In this document: positions 23,244 through 34,400 of the stretch, piece by piece
How positions within the stretch are numbered: the stretch's first letter is position 1
Layout of the letters: each line of letters starts with the position of its first letter
NCBI GenBank assembly: GCA_002794735.1
Contig: NBAZ01000016.1
Span: 124,001 to 188,000, forward strand
Length of the DNA: 64,000 nt
Direction: 5' to 3'
From: Pyrrhoderma lamaoense
Lineage: Eukaryota > Basidiomycota > Agaricomycetes > Hymenochaetales > Hymenochaetaceae
Position numbers and translations under genes: made by a program
Notes under the pieces: generated by a model
What the model was told of the DNA's origin: nothing
Databases searched by the model: none
Seen by the model: the letters and a program-made list of their open reading frames with translations, nothing else

Positions 23244-24399
23244 CGTGTATCACTTCGTCGTTGTCGTCGTTCCTCGGCCAAAGAAATGGTGCTCGGGATT
23301 AACTTCGGATTACCGTTCCCACGAGTGCAAGTTTGTGTTGTGCTATTAGTTTATGTAATACATCATTTTTGTACCACGTCCATTGTGAAGCCTGTTACAT
23401 AAGTCATGTCTTACTAAGTGACTAAACTACACAAAACTACCAAAACATGAAAGTACTGCTCTATTTGCAACATTATTGAGATTACTTGATGACACTAGAG
23501 TCTAACTGTATCGAGATAAGCTGCTTAGTATACTCGCTGTGGAACCATTCGCTACCCCACCCCCCAACAAGGCCTGATCTACGCATCACACCTTCACTAC
23601 CGAAAGTAAAGATCAATACTTAAAGGATATCGGAGATTATGATGGTGCCGATTCGCACGGTAAACGCAGCAAATACACCTACTTCAATCAATCAAATTAT
23701 TAACTTTTACGCAGTACAGTATAATGTTATGTTGATCTATCTGCTTACACTATATTTACGCAAGTATCTTAGTCGCTTTCTAACATCTTCGAGTAATAGT
23801 TTATAATATCACATTGCAATAGGATGTTCTATATCAACTATCTTTTCAAGTTGAACTACCACGATTCCCATGACAAACTTGCATTAATCCCGAAAACTTA
23901 AGCAATGTAAAAGTGGTCGGTAACTTGAGTGAATTGCCGCATCTTCTTGCATCAAAATGCAGTAAACATATCACATACGGAAATTCACATTAGATTTTCA
24001 TATATCATTATTATCACTACTCTTTCACTACTCTTTCCTTATGCAAAAAATCGCAAAGGAACGAGCAAGATAAAAAAACAACTGATCAGCCATGCACTCT
24101 CTACTTTGAAAATTCGGCATGCTGATATTTTTTGCGTGCTGAATGAGTACAAAAATATAATGCTATCTAAGGTCGTCTGAGCGCATACATGCCATAAAGT
24201 GAGCAGCGTTGATATATAAATAAATGCTCTGAAACTTCATGCCAATACTCCATAGAACGTAGAATCATGCTCAACCCATATAGAGTACATATAGTGCGAG
24301 CGCAAATGCCTTGTCTAGAAAATAGAGGTATTTTCTGTAGTCCACTCACTGAACATGTGGAGCTGGGAACACAGAGCTATCTAGTCATAACGGATTTCA
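23244..24399. other. Intergenic region between eIF3i and the right repeat arm
   Basis: The first part should hold the eIF3i promoter. The rest is AT-rich with no supported gene. The frame 23929-24180 shows no domain and no splice structure. Confidence 0.45.
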
Positions 24400-24709
24400 A
24401 GATACTTCTAGGATCAATAAAGCTGAGATTCTAGTCAAATAGATGCTTTGCATGCAATTGGTAGTATATGGCAATTGTAAATAGTTATATCATGTTATAC
24501 AATCAAGAAACTTCATTATATCTCAGTATGGTTAACAAGCAAATTACCCCTCAAAATGTATTATATTACAAGTAACAAGACATTTTGCGTATCCTCCTCT
24601 TCAATTTTAATATATGTATTAGTCCTGTTGAAAAACAAATTTCAATTGAACCCTATGTGTAACATATAATCCTATGGATAAATTAGGCTACGAACAATCT
24701 TTCATTAGC

Positions 24710-24717
24710 TATATATA
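24710..24717 (+). promoter_or_regulatory. TATA box of right cassette B
   Basis: TATATATA 58 bp before the ATG at 24775. It matches the left B cassette, although the following block is mutated. Confidence 0.4.
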
Positions 24718-24774
24718 CCACCAATTAACGGCGTCGAAGCTCCATTAAAATAAATAACTCACACAGGTACATAA

Positions 24775-24864
24775 ATGCCATCAAACTCATCTTCAAAGTC
24801 TGCTTCTACCTCTACTCTACTACTACCTCCAACGCGAGATCTCCATCTGGCGAAAAACCTTTGA
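24775..24864 (+). pseudogene. Cassette B, right copy, frame disrupted
   Basis: The counterpart of the 55-residue B protein at 5798-5965. It begins M-P-S-N-S-S-S-K-S-A-S-T-S-T, then a length change in a CTA repeat (about 24820-24835) shifts the frame to a stop at 24864. The downstream coding similarity (AAG-TTC-ATA-GTG-GTA, about 24885) is still visible in another frame. One more base is missing in a G run near 24892 relative to the left copy. It could be a decayed copy, or the breaks could partly be assembly errors. Confidence 0.45.
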
Positions 24865-26256
24865 GTGCAAAAGGGAAGTTCATAGTGGTAGGGAAGTGGC
24901 TAGATTGTCAACTCCTGTTGAGAGATAGAGAGTGTCCGGTAAGACAATCAATGTACAAAAGACGTCAGAAAAGAAAGATTCAAGCTAGGTACATTCGATA
25001 TACTGATGAACTTGGATCTTTTAGTATGTTCTAAGAGTATTTATGATATCTACTTTACAATTACCATTCTTATAGACTATGAATCTCATGTACCTAGATA
25101 CTTCCTCTATCTCAATATGAGTACACCTTTCTCTAAAGGGAATCACAGCTCAGTCGAGGTGGACAAATAAGAACGGACTGAGATGGACATTTGTATCTGT
25201 ATCTGCTATCAATATCCCTGTAGATCACTGTTACTTAAGCAGATAGAAATATAATACATCCACCTTTAGCAACGATACAGGAATTTGAAGCATTTTGGGA
25301 GAGTCAAGGTCAGATTGATGAAGTTTTACTTACCATTAGATCGGAATTCTGATTATCATTCACAGCAACTCTCGATCTCGTCTTATCTCTAATCAATGTC
25401 AATCTATAGTACTCGAAACACGCAAAAGTGACACATCTCAAACTCATTTCAGCTCGACTGAATGTGAAACCAGGAGCATGTGATAGAAGTAACACAGTCC
25501 TCGAATATCGAGAGAGATTTAGTCATCAGGTTGCAAGCCCTGGTAGCGGATGTATAATAGTGAGAGATACTACCGCATGACCACTATTTTGCATATCCTC
25601 TATTTTAGGTGATATTTGCATATTGTGTACGTTTACAAGAAGGGTAAGCTGTCTATGCTTCCGTTTCCCTTTTTAGTATGCGTATACTATATTCTGCAAA
25701 CAATCATGAAATTACTTTGTTAATTACTTACTGATATAGAATCCATAGAGCAATCAATCATGCGTGATACTAGAGAATATAGCTACCTTTATACAGTGGT
25801 GTCACCACTGTTAGTATATAGAGCTTATTGCTGAGATAGTTGGTGGAGCTGGTGACTCAGAACCATCGTACTTAAGGAGATGATTTGACTGATTGAATAC
25901 ACTCAATTTCTATTGGTGTGTTCACCTCCGTAGACCTTGATATCCGTCAAGAAGATTGGTTGCATGTAAATGGCAATTGTAAAAAGAAGCACCGTGTTAT
26001 GCATGCGGAAAGAAGGGAAGTATTACAATATAACAAAATAAGCATTCTAGCGTTTCCGTTTAGGAATGTGGAACCAATTAAACATCTTGCAAAGTAGTAG
26101 CCCATTTTTAGCGATTGACAAACCATCGGACATATGTGCACATTGTCCACAATACCATGATGCGTATCGACTGCTTGGCAAACACCTTAGCTTATACCCT
26201 ACGAATACTACGTAACTATACAGACATGTCCGGTCACGGACAATGTCTTTTTTAGC

Positions 26257-26264
26257 TATATATA
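26257..26264 (+). promoter_or_regulatory. TATA box of right cassette A
   Basis: TATATATA 59 bp before the ATG at 26323. The whole promoter is nearly identical to the left A copy. Confidence 0.6.
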
Positions 26265-26322
26265 CCGCACATCGAAGGCATGAAAGCCCCATCAAAACAA
26301 ACAACTCACTCCATATACAGAA

Positions 26323-26547
26323 ATGCAATCAAACACATCGAAGAATAACTCTAACTCTAACTCTAACTCTACCTCTTCCACCGGCAATAACGCTCAGAAA
26401 TCTACTTCTGGCGACAATAATTTGAGCTATTCCGGGAGGCTCAGAGCGGCAGGATCAGTTGTTCGAGTGTCAACTTCTGTTGGGATGAAGAACGTAACTA
26501 CTAAAAAACAGGGTGGACCAAAGACGCCAAAGAGTGGATCAAGCTAA
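26323..26547 (+). CDS. Small Ser/Asn-rich protein, cassette A, right copy (74 aa)
   Basis: The same protein as at 4168-4386, with one extra Asn-Ser unit from the AACTCT repeat near the 5' end. Apart from that, the coding sequences differ at two positions, both silent (an Asn and a Gly codon). The central motif S-G-R-L-R-A-A-G-S-V-V-R-V and the basic end are unchanged. There is no signal peptide or transmembrane segment. The family is unknown to me. The large flanking frame on the other strand (26047-26328) is a promoter shadow. Confidence 0.6.
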   Translation: MQSNTSKNNSNSNSNSTSSTGNNAQKSTSGDNNLSYSGRLRAAGSVVRVSTSVGMKNVTTKKQGGPKTPKSGSS

Positions 26548-26925
26548 ATTTAATTCAGTCAATTTACTTTTCTGGGATATCGAATAGGTCCAAGAGTTTC
26601 GGTGATATCCTGAACACAAATATCATTAGTAGCAGCGTACGACGTCATGTACCCAAATTCTATCCATATTCTAAGATAAATACAATCTTTCATTCAACGT
26701 ATCTGAGGTTCATATACTCGGATCATAGTTCAGTCGACAGTCGAGGATGATAACTAGATTTGGATTGTGATAAGCGATTGTTTACCTGAGATCCGTATAA
26801 GGTACTGTATTCTCTTTCTGGTTGCAATATCGAAAGTGTCGAACACGATTGTGGACGGGACGTAGGAGACACTGTTCAAGGCTCAATTTTACAACTCGTT
26901 TATATCTATCTTCATTGATCCAAGT

Positions 26926-28421
26926 TTATATCTTGCATCAGATCTGCAGTATTCTCTTGCAGAGATGCGCAAAATCTGTCCAATTTGATGGCAGCATTGC
27001 CATATCTGGAGCGAGTCACCGTGTGTAATGACGTGCATTTGGTGAACTCGAATCTGGTTCGTTCTACCAAGTCCAGCTAGATTACCTCGGGGATGTGCTG
27101 ACATACTTGTCTCACTTGCCTTTTCGACTAGCATGTTTAAATACATTACTGGTGAAATATAAGGCGCTAGTAACTAAAAAATGTAAGATTCGTCGGTGTT
27201 AGGCCATGTGCGAAATGTCACAATATAAATGGGGTTTCGGTTTGATTTTCTTACTTGATCAAATTTTAAGAGCGTTGTAAGCTTATGGGACAATGTATGG
27301 TATCAAATCACTTTATCGCTGAAAGAGATGAGCTCCCAGTATCATTAATATACGCTATTATATATTATCAATAGAAAAAAAAAATCACCAACTTCTATAC
27401 GTAAATAAAATGTAGTTTTGATAATACAGGTGGGTATGCGAAGTTATGCAATATACAAATCCTGAGAGAACCTAGGGTGTGCTTATATGCTTCGCATATT
27501 AGGTACACTTCTCGTTTCTGAAGAGACCCTTTAGTTATCCAAGCTCGTGACTCTGATACTTGCATGTCTATCATCAGAAATGCTACTACTTTCTGTGGTC
27601 TTTTCAGTTTCTGAAGTCTAGCACGAGTACTCTGTTAAGGTATCAGTCCTTGAAGCTGAGAAGATTCATAAAGTCTCTCACTATCCTAAGGCCGCATATT
27701 TATCTTGATATGTGTGTTCCGATTGGACTCTAAGGAAACTTAATAATGTGAGTGGTTAGTAGCTTGTTTGATTATTATGAGTCATTATATCAGTGCCCTT
27801 GTACCTTTAGCTGATTTGTACTTCAGTGTACCACTACACCCCTTTTATGAATCCAATACCGGCTTATGGTTGCATAGCTTTATTGCTTAATAAGCTAGTT
27901 GATCGACTTTCCTAATATTGGGTGGCTAACTTCTAACCAGTCGTGTGTGGCCTTCATAGCCTTTTTTTACATGTAATGCTTCTTCTCTAAATCTTCCTAA
28001 AGCTGGTCTGCATTTCAAAGGCTCGAGAAGCGCGAAAAAAATAGACTTCGTAATACACGTTTGAAACTGCTTAATACTTGGAAATTAGTAATTTATTGTG
28101 TTTTTATTTGGAGGGGCTCCTCATCAAAGTTGTGGTCTAATTCATCTCACGCCCACACTCACGGTCATATTTCACACACATAGTTAAGCACGGAGGTTCA
28201 GCTCAATTTACAAGAGTCACATCACAAACCATTTCTCTTCCTTCTAGCAACCCTAGAACTAAGCTTCACAAAATATCCGTCGTATACCACCTACTAAGGA
28301 CCACTTGAAGAGAAGAAGTAGAGAGAAGGACCTCGTACACAGAACGGAATTACTAACAGCTTCTTACATTACATACTCAATATTCCAACATTTGCACGTA
28401 CACTGTACATGTAGATGAACA
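26926..28421. other. Intergenic region before Rtt109
   Basis: No supported gene in 1.5 kb. The sequence is AT-rich. The last part (28140-28421) is probably the Rtt109 promoter and leader. Minus-strand frames such as 28369-28551 lie across the Rtt109 start and are shadows. Confidence 0.45.
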
Positions 28422-30666
28422 ATGAATCTCCGTGACCACCTCCTGAACTCCCTTTCTTCTCTCCCAGGACCTCACCGACGATTTCATATTCACGTCTTAA
28501 CGTCTGTCCCTCGAAAGCATAGCACACTTTTTCCGTATGCAACACCCACAAAAAAGCCTCGCGTTTATGTTCAAGACTTTCTTGTTTTGTGTTCAGAACA
28601 GAACCTAACTATATCTTCCACTCCTGTTACTTCTACTACCGCTGCAGCAACCACAACAACTAAACCAGATAATGATACAAATACAACCACGAGCTCCAAC
28701 CCTCTTAACAGTTCTAACACTTCCGCCTCTACTTCCAACTCAGCTTCAAAGGATGACCATGTATTTGTAACAGCCATCTTCGCTTCCCTCTTCCACATCC
28801 CAAGCAACCATAGTGCAATCCTCTATATATCCAAAGTAGATTCGACGGGTCAAGGTGCACGCCCATCCCCAACAGGCACGCTTGTCCGTGCATTTCTGAC
28901 ATTCTTTGCCAAACCAAGCTTGAGACCTGAGAGGTTGCGTGGGCACACATCAGGATACGGAGCTAGATCAAGGTCTAGGTCTGTGACTAATATCGGGGTT
29001 GGGACTGGGTTCGGGTCAGGGCCTAAAACCCTTTTTAATTCAAAATCTGGAACTGGTATTGACGTGCAGCCACACTCTAACGCCCACGTCCATCCATCTT
29101 TGGAATCAAGTGTCAATCAATTAGTCAATAATGATAGTAATAATGATAATAAGATCAACGAAAACGGGACTACGCTCTGGATACATTTGTTCGCGCGTGC
29201 AGAGAGACAATACTTATTCCCTAACTCGGCTGATCACGAAAGTAAAAAACCGTTAAAGGACGTACAACTCTGTGCGTGGTGGAAACGCGTCATCACTCAA
29301 GCTGTGCATGATATGATAGCTGATAGGAAAGAAGGAGAAGGAGATGCAGAGGAGGAGGATAGAGAACAGGCGAGACGGGCAAAATTATTCTATGTCTTAC
29401 CTGGACTAGAAGAACTGGAAGCAGTACAAAAACTCGGCATTTCTCCTACATCTAACGATCAAATTCTGGAGCCGAAATGGGTGTATGGACATCCATATTC
29501 TCAAACTGGGATCCCGCTTCCATACAAAATCGACTCTGGCACTAGCAGTCTTGGTGGTGGTGGTGGTGATACTGCTGCCGTTGAAGAGGAAAAGAACTTA
29601 GGACAGTTAATTCCTTGGTTTGACGATGACCCTAAATCAAGATTTATTGATGAAATCGCGTACACGACTCAAGTAGATGGGATGGGAACATATTCGCCAA
29701 AACGCAAGCGACGGAAAACGGCGACTGAAAGGATATCAAGGATAAGTGATGAAAATAGTGAAATCAAGGAGGAGATAGAGGGAAGTGGCCAGATGGGTAA
29801 CAAGGAGAAGGAGAAAGACTCAAAGAAGGCTCATGTATTAGGAGAGTTGGGTATAGTGAGTGCTGATGAATTTTGGGAGAGGATGTCTTTTCGGCAAGAA
29901 TGTGTCTCTGGGGCACTTACTGGATTCTTTGTTGCTGCATTCCCCGCTATCACTTCATCTGGTCAAATGAGCAGTAGATCAAGGAACCGGCGGGTTCGGA
30001 CATGAATGTTGAACAGCATCAAAATGCAAAATCGAGCACGAAGACTAGCACAAATCGGGAAGTGGACCTGGACTTCAACCCACTAAAGCCAGCTCCAGGC
30101 GAAGTGTCCCATCGCCTCGTACAACGCGTGTTGGACTCACTCATGAAGGGATGTGAGTTCTCAACGAGTGAGAAGTCGGTAAGAGCGACAAGGATTTTAG
30201 AGCAGGCGATTCGAGGGTTATGTAGCGGTAGTGCGAATACTAGTGATGGGAGGAACGGAGAGAACAAGGGAGATGCTGTAGCTAACGGTGATCATCAAGA
30301 TAGTTCGGCTACTGAAAGGAAAAACGTTGATAGCAGAGAAAAGCCGGAATTTTTGGGAGTTGAATGGGCTGATGATCAGGAGATGAATAGTGAGAAGGAT
30401 AGGGGTGATATTGTTCGTGATGGTGATGGGGTGGAAGGATTACTTGCGCCTCCGTTGCCGAAGACTCCGCCCGAGGAACGAAACGACTTGCAGTTGAAGA
30501 TGTGTCACCGAATCCGTTCCCTGACCCTGAGGCTACAACAGATATGTATACATCATTTGTATATGGATCAATCGAGGTTGATAATCCCCTGCCGGTGGTG
30601 AGCGATATCAGTAACAAAACCGAACAAGTGCATGTGCTGAATGTGCGGAAGAAAAAGAGGAAGTAG
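28422..30666 (+). CDS. rtt109: Rtt109-type histone H3 lysine acetyltransferase
   Basis: A fungal KAT11/Rtt109 acetyltransferase. The family acetylates newly made histone H3 (Lys56, Lys9) with Asf1/Vps75 during replication. The start MNLRDHLLNSLSSLPGPHRR followed by FHIHVLTSVPRKHSTLFPYA is typical. Further family stretches are VQLCAWWKRVITQAVHDMI, LFYVLPGLEE, LIPWFDDDPKSRFIDEI and GIVSADEFWERMSFRQECVS. A Ser/Thr/Asn-rich insert (about residues 68-110) breaks the catalytic domain. The C-terminus is spread over two more frames: a segment with VLDSLMKGCEFSTSEKSVRA (30060-30480), then SPNPFPDPEATTDMYTSF through to a KKKRK end (about 30493-30666). The joins at about 29963-30060 and 30423-30492 could be short introns (phase-compatible GT/AG pairs exist) or single missing bases; the CCC at 30470-30472 is one candidate. 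The basic tail suits nuclear import. Confidence 0.85.
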
Positions 30667-31490
30667 ATGAGGTGGAAGTATTAGAAATAGAAATATTAAA
30701 TATTGGATAATACTGAATAATATACATAAGATATTACTAGCAAACAAAGCAGTGACAAAGGTCGGGGTTCTATGGAGAATTGCTAGAAAAGTTAGTCATA
30801 GATTACGAAACAGGTTCCGAGACAAGTGCAGGTAAGTAAAAAACTCTGAACACCGACGGGACGATTGATGATTATAATTAAAAAGTGAATATAATAAATA
30901 TAAATATAAAATGACTGATAATATTATAACTATAATTATAATTATACATATTTAATGATATTATTTGTGTTCTGACACACCTAAACACCCACGCTCTCGT
31001 TCTGCACATTGATCACCATCAATCCTCACTCGCTCGTTCTCAGCCCATTTCGTCGACGCCCGTCGTCGTTCATCTTCCTCCTCGTCGCCGTCGTCAAACG
31101 ATAGTGAGTCTGTACTAAATAAGGTTTTACAACCGTCTTTTCGGTGCTAATGTTCTTTTTCCTTTTTCCTAACAGAACTCTCTGTCCGGCTCCCGAGGCG
31201 CGGCGCCCACTAGAGGCTTAGTCTCCCTCTCACACTCCCATCCCACTCTATATCTTCCTACACGCCTTGTTTTTACCTCGACTTCCAAAAGCCTCGAGGT
31301 CCCTCCTCTTGTTCGTCTCACTCAATTCCACGTTCAAGAGTCAAAAAAGAAAAAAAAAAGCACAAGTGGATATTATTTTTCGAAAAGGGAAATTCGGTGT
31401 AAGGCCAAAGGGAAAACAAAAAGGTAATCGAAGGGAAGCACATATAGAAAGAAACAGAATCCGGGACAAAGCAGAACCAGGACATCTCTT
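30667..31490. other. AT-rich spacer and leader of the next gene
   Basis: 30870-30965 is extreme AT-rich sequence. From about 31010 the plus strand is pyrimidine-rich, and a likely leader intron lies at 31104-31175 (GTGAGT ... CTAACAG), so transcription of the 31491 gene probably starts near 31000. The frame 31267-31551 is not supported. Confidence 0.5.
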
Positions 31491-34400
31491 ATGTCTACCT
31501 CACCTCTTCCATCATCCCGTCCTGCAACAACTATTGCAGCTCCTCCTGTAGTACACACACCAACTCCCCCGGATCACTCTCTCTACCCTCTTTTGCTCAA
31601 GCGTTCGGCACGGCGGGAGCATCCCAGGGTAATAATAGGGAACGAGGCTATAGAGAGTATGGCGAATATGACTATAACGAACAACACGATGGTCCTCGAC
31701 CAGCAACTAGTGGAGGAGGAGGAAGCGGGGGTCGCCTACCTCCGATACACATACAAAGCAGCCAGAACCAAATACAGAGAAGTACTCGTTTTGACACGCG
31801 ATTCCCGAGGTATGATACTCCTCAACAATTACCGCCTTTGAAAAGAGACTCGAGAAAACGGACTCATGCGGATAGAGATGACTCTTCTGAGTATGATTCT
31901 TTTCCTATTTCACGTTTCATCACTACTTTAACAATCAATACTCTTTTTTCTTCGTGAATAGGGCTCCGTCATCTCCGTTAGCGGTAAAGGTCGAAGAAGT
32001 TGATCAATTAGATCCTAGCCTTTCACCTCAACCACCTCCACTTCCGCCGCCTTCTTCGGGTGTCAACAATTCGCCAGGGAAGCCAACACGCGGGAAGCAT
32101 CCTCACCTACAGCATCAACAACTGCACTTAAATACCAATTTACCTTCTTTAAACCATGCCAATAACAGCAATGTCAATAACACAAATGCTAATCATGCCA
32201 ACACGACAAACCCTGCAACGAATTCAAACAGTACACACGCTAACCTAAACTCGAACACCAACAACTCTCAACCCATACATTCTCATCCCGCAAACGCCGC
32301 TGCGTTAGCATCTATTGCCGGTACAACACCGCTCCTTGCGCCTTCTTCTGGTTCTACACCCCGCAGCCACAAGCGCCGGCGTGTCACAATTAGCGGAGCC
32401 GGCCATCCCAACCCCAATAACTTTACTTCAGGCGGGGGCATCTTAGATGGCACCGGAATTGTGCGCTCTCCGCCTACTCAGCCAGGATCACATACACACA
32501 CGGGTCCAAGTACGCCGATCTCTCCCGTCGTGGTGGGATTTCCGATCCAAAGAGATCCGCAGGCGGTTGAGCAGATGAGAGCTATGTTGGCTGTAAAGCA
32601 GAAACAAAAAGCAATTATTGAATCTCGGAGAGGATCTGCAGCTGGGATACTCGACCTTGGTAAACGAGGTTCGAACGCTGGCCTTGGTTCGGGTGCGGGA
32701 ATGGGATTAGGGTTGTCGGGTGTTGGTGAAAGCAATGCAACGACGACTACGAGAAGAGCGAGCGTAGCGACGAGTGCACCGTCTGTGCATATTGTCAATC
32801 CGACGCCGACGACTGCGACAGCTCCTGCAATTGGCAACCCGATCCGGAGATCGGGGTCGGGGTCAAGTCCTAATGGATACAGGCTGGCACCCACGCCGCC
32901 TTCTATGTCGCCAAAGACACGCACCGGTGGGTTGGCGTCGTCCTCTTCCACCTCCTCTGGACCTGCCGGGAATTCCTCGCGTACCCGGAGCCCGTCTTTA
33001 CTTGGGAGTGGAGTTGTCACTGCTGCTCAGCAACAACAGCAACAACTACAGCATGCACGCAGTCCACCTTCTTCTTCTCATGCTATTTCAAATCAGAACC
33101 CGTCACAAAATGGACAGAACCAGAGTCAAGTACAAGGGACAGGAGGAGTACAACAACAGAACCAGGGGCAGGGACAGGGGCAAGGAAGACCTTTGCAACC
33201 TCCGCCACTATCTACAGCTCCTACAGCTAGTGGTACTAATAATACCAATTCTGCCATTAGTGCTGCTAATATCACCACTTCTACCTCAACATCTACTAGT
33301 CGGCCTAGTCGATCTCCGCCACAGCAGCCATCATCATCAGCCCATACTCATCCCTTATCCAACAACTCGAGCTCAGGGAGACCTTCGCAAGTTCATAGTC
33401 CTCCTCAATCCGGCGCAAACTCGGCAATTCCACTTTCGTCTTCATCTATCAGTACTACTACTACCATCAACTCCACAACTCCGAATCAGACTCCGGCATC
33501 GTCTGCTGGAGTTGTTATTTCGAGTGGGCAAGTTCAGCAACAACAAGGACAGGGCCAATCAGGGCAGATACAACAACTAAATTCGCAGTTTACGGCACTA
33601 AAGGAAAACTTCCCGCCTCTACCCAATAGCAATAGCTTTTCAAAACGAAGGGCTAGCCAATTGGGTATGCGTGGGAACAAAAAGCCTAAACCAGCAGATC
33701 TAATGATCAGCCCCCGAGAGACTGATTTAGGTTCGGGCTCGGGTTTGGGATTAGGTTTGAGCTCTGGTTTAGGTAGTGCCGCTTCCGCCACTCCAGGATC
33801 GGGTGGTGGTGTGGGGTCTAATCGTAATAAACATGGTAGTGGTAACAACAATCATAATAATGTGGCTATGAGCATAGGTAATGCGACCACGGGATTGGTC
33901 CCTCCTCCGATGGGAAGTGCAAAGCAGACCATGGCACAACAGCTACAGCAGCAGCAGCAAGTGCAACCAGGACAGAAAGACATTAATGCTACCATGCCAC
34001 ATATGAATCAACAAGATCAATTAAAACACCAGCATTATCAACAGCAGCAGCAGCAGCAGCGTTCACTGTCATCTTTTGTTGTCCCTCTGAGTGCTAATTA
34101 CAAGACTTTACAACCTGCTATACAGAGTGCGCCCCCGAGGCCTGGTCAGATACCTGGACGATTCCCAAACTTTACTCATCCATCTTCCTTATCTGCGGCG
34201 AAGACACCAATGGCACTTCCTACACTTCCTCCTGTTCTTTCCTCTGGTCAAGGACAAAGAGGGACGTCAGTAAGGAGAATGGGTCAAGTCCCACCGACGC
34301 CAACGAGCTTGAGTATGAGTACCATGCAACAACGTGCTGGTACAGCTTCACAAGTAGGGGATAATGCTACTGTCAGACTTTCTTCTCATCGCATACCGAA

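Larger units (their letters stand above)
24400..26925. repeat. Right arm of the ~2.5-kb inverted duplication
   Basis: The inverted counterpart of 3805-6385. It carries a B cassette first (24710 to about 25300) and an A cassette at 25940-26600, both now read on the plus strand. So all four small genes point outward from the 18-kb block between the arms. Between the A genes and their promoters (about 570 bp) the two arms are almost identical. In the spacer and B parts, substitutions and indels are frequent. Ends are estimated by eye. Confidence 0.85.

Noticed and set aside
30002..30601. A separate gene starting at the ATG overlapping the first Rtt109 stop
   Set aside because: Its product reads as the continuation of Rtt109, so it is an exon or a shifted part of the same gene.
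32774..33580. 268-codon frame inside the giant low-complexity gene
   Set aside because: A shadow of the repeat-rich coding sequence in another frame.
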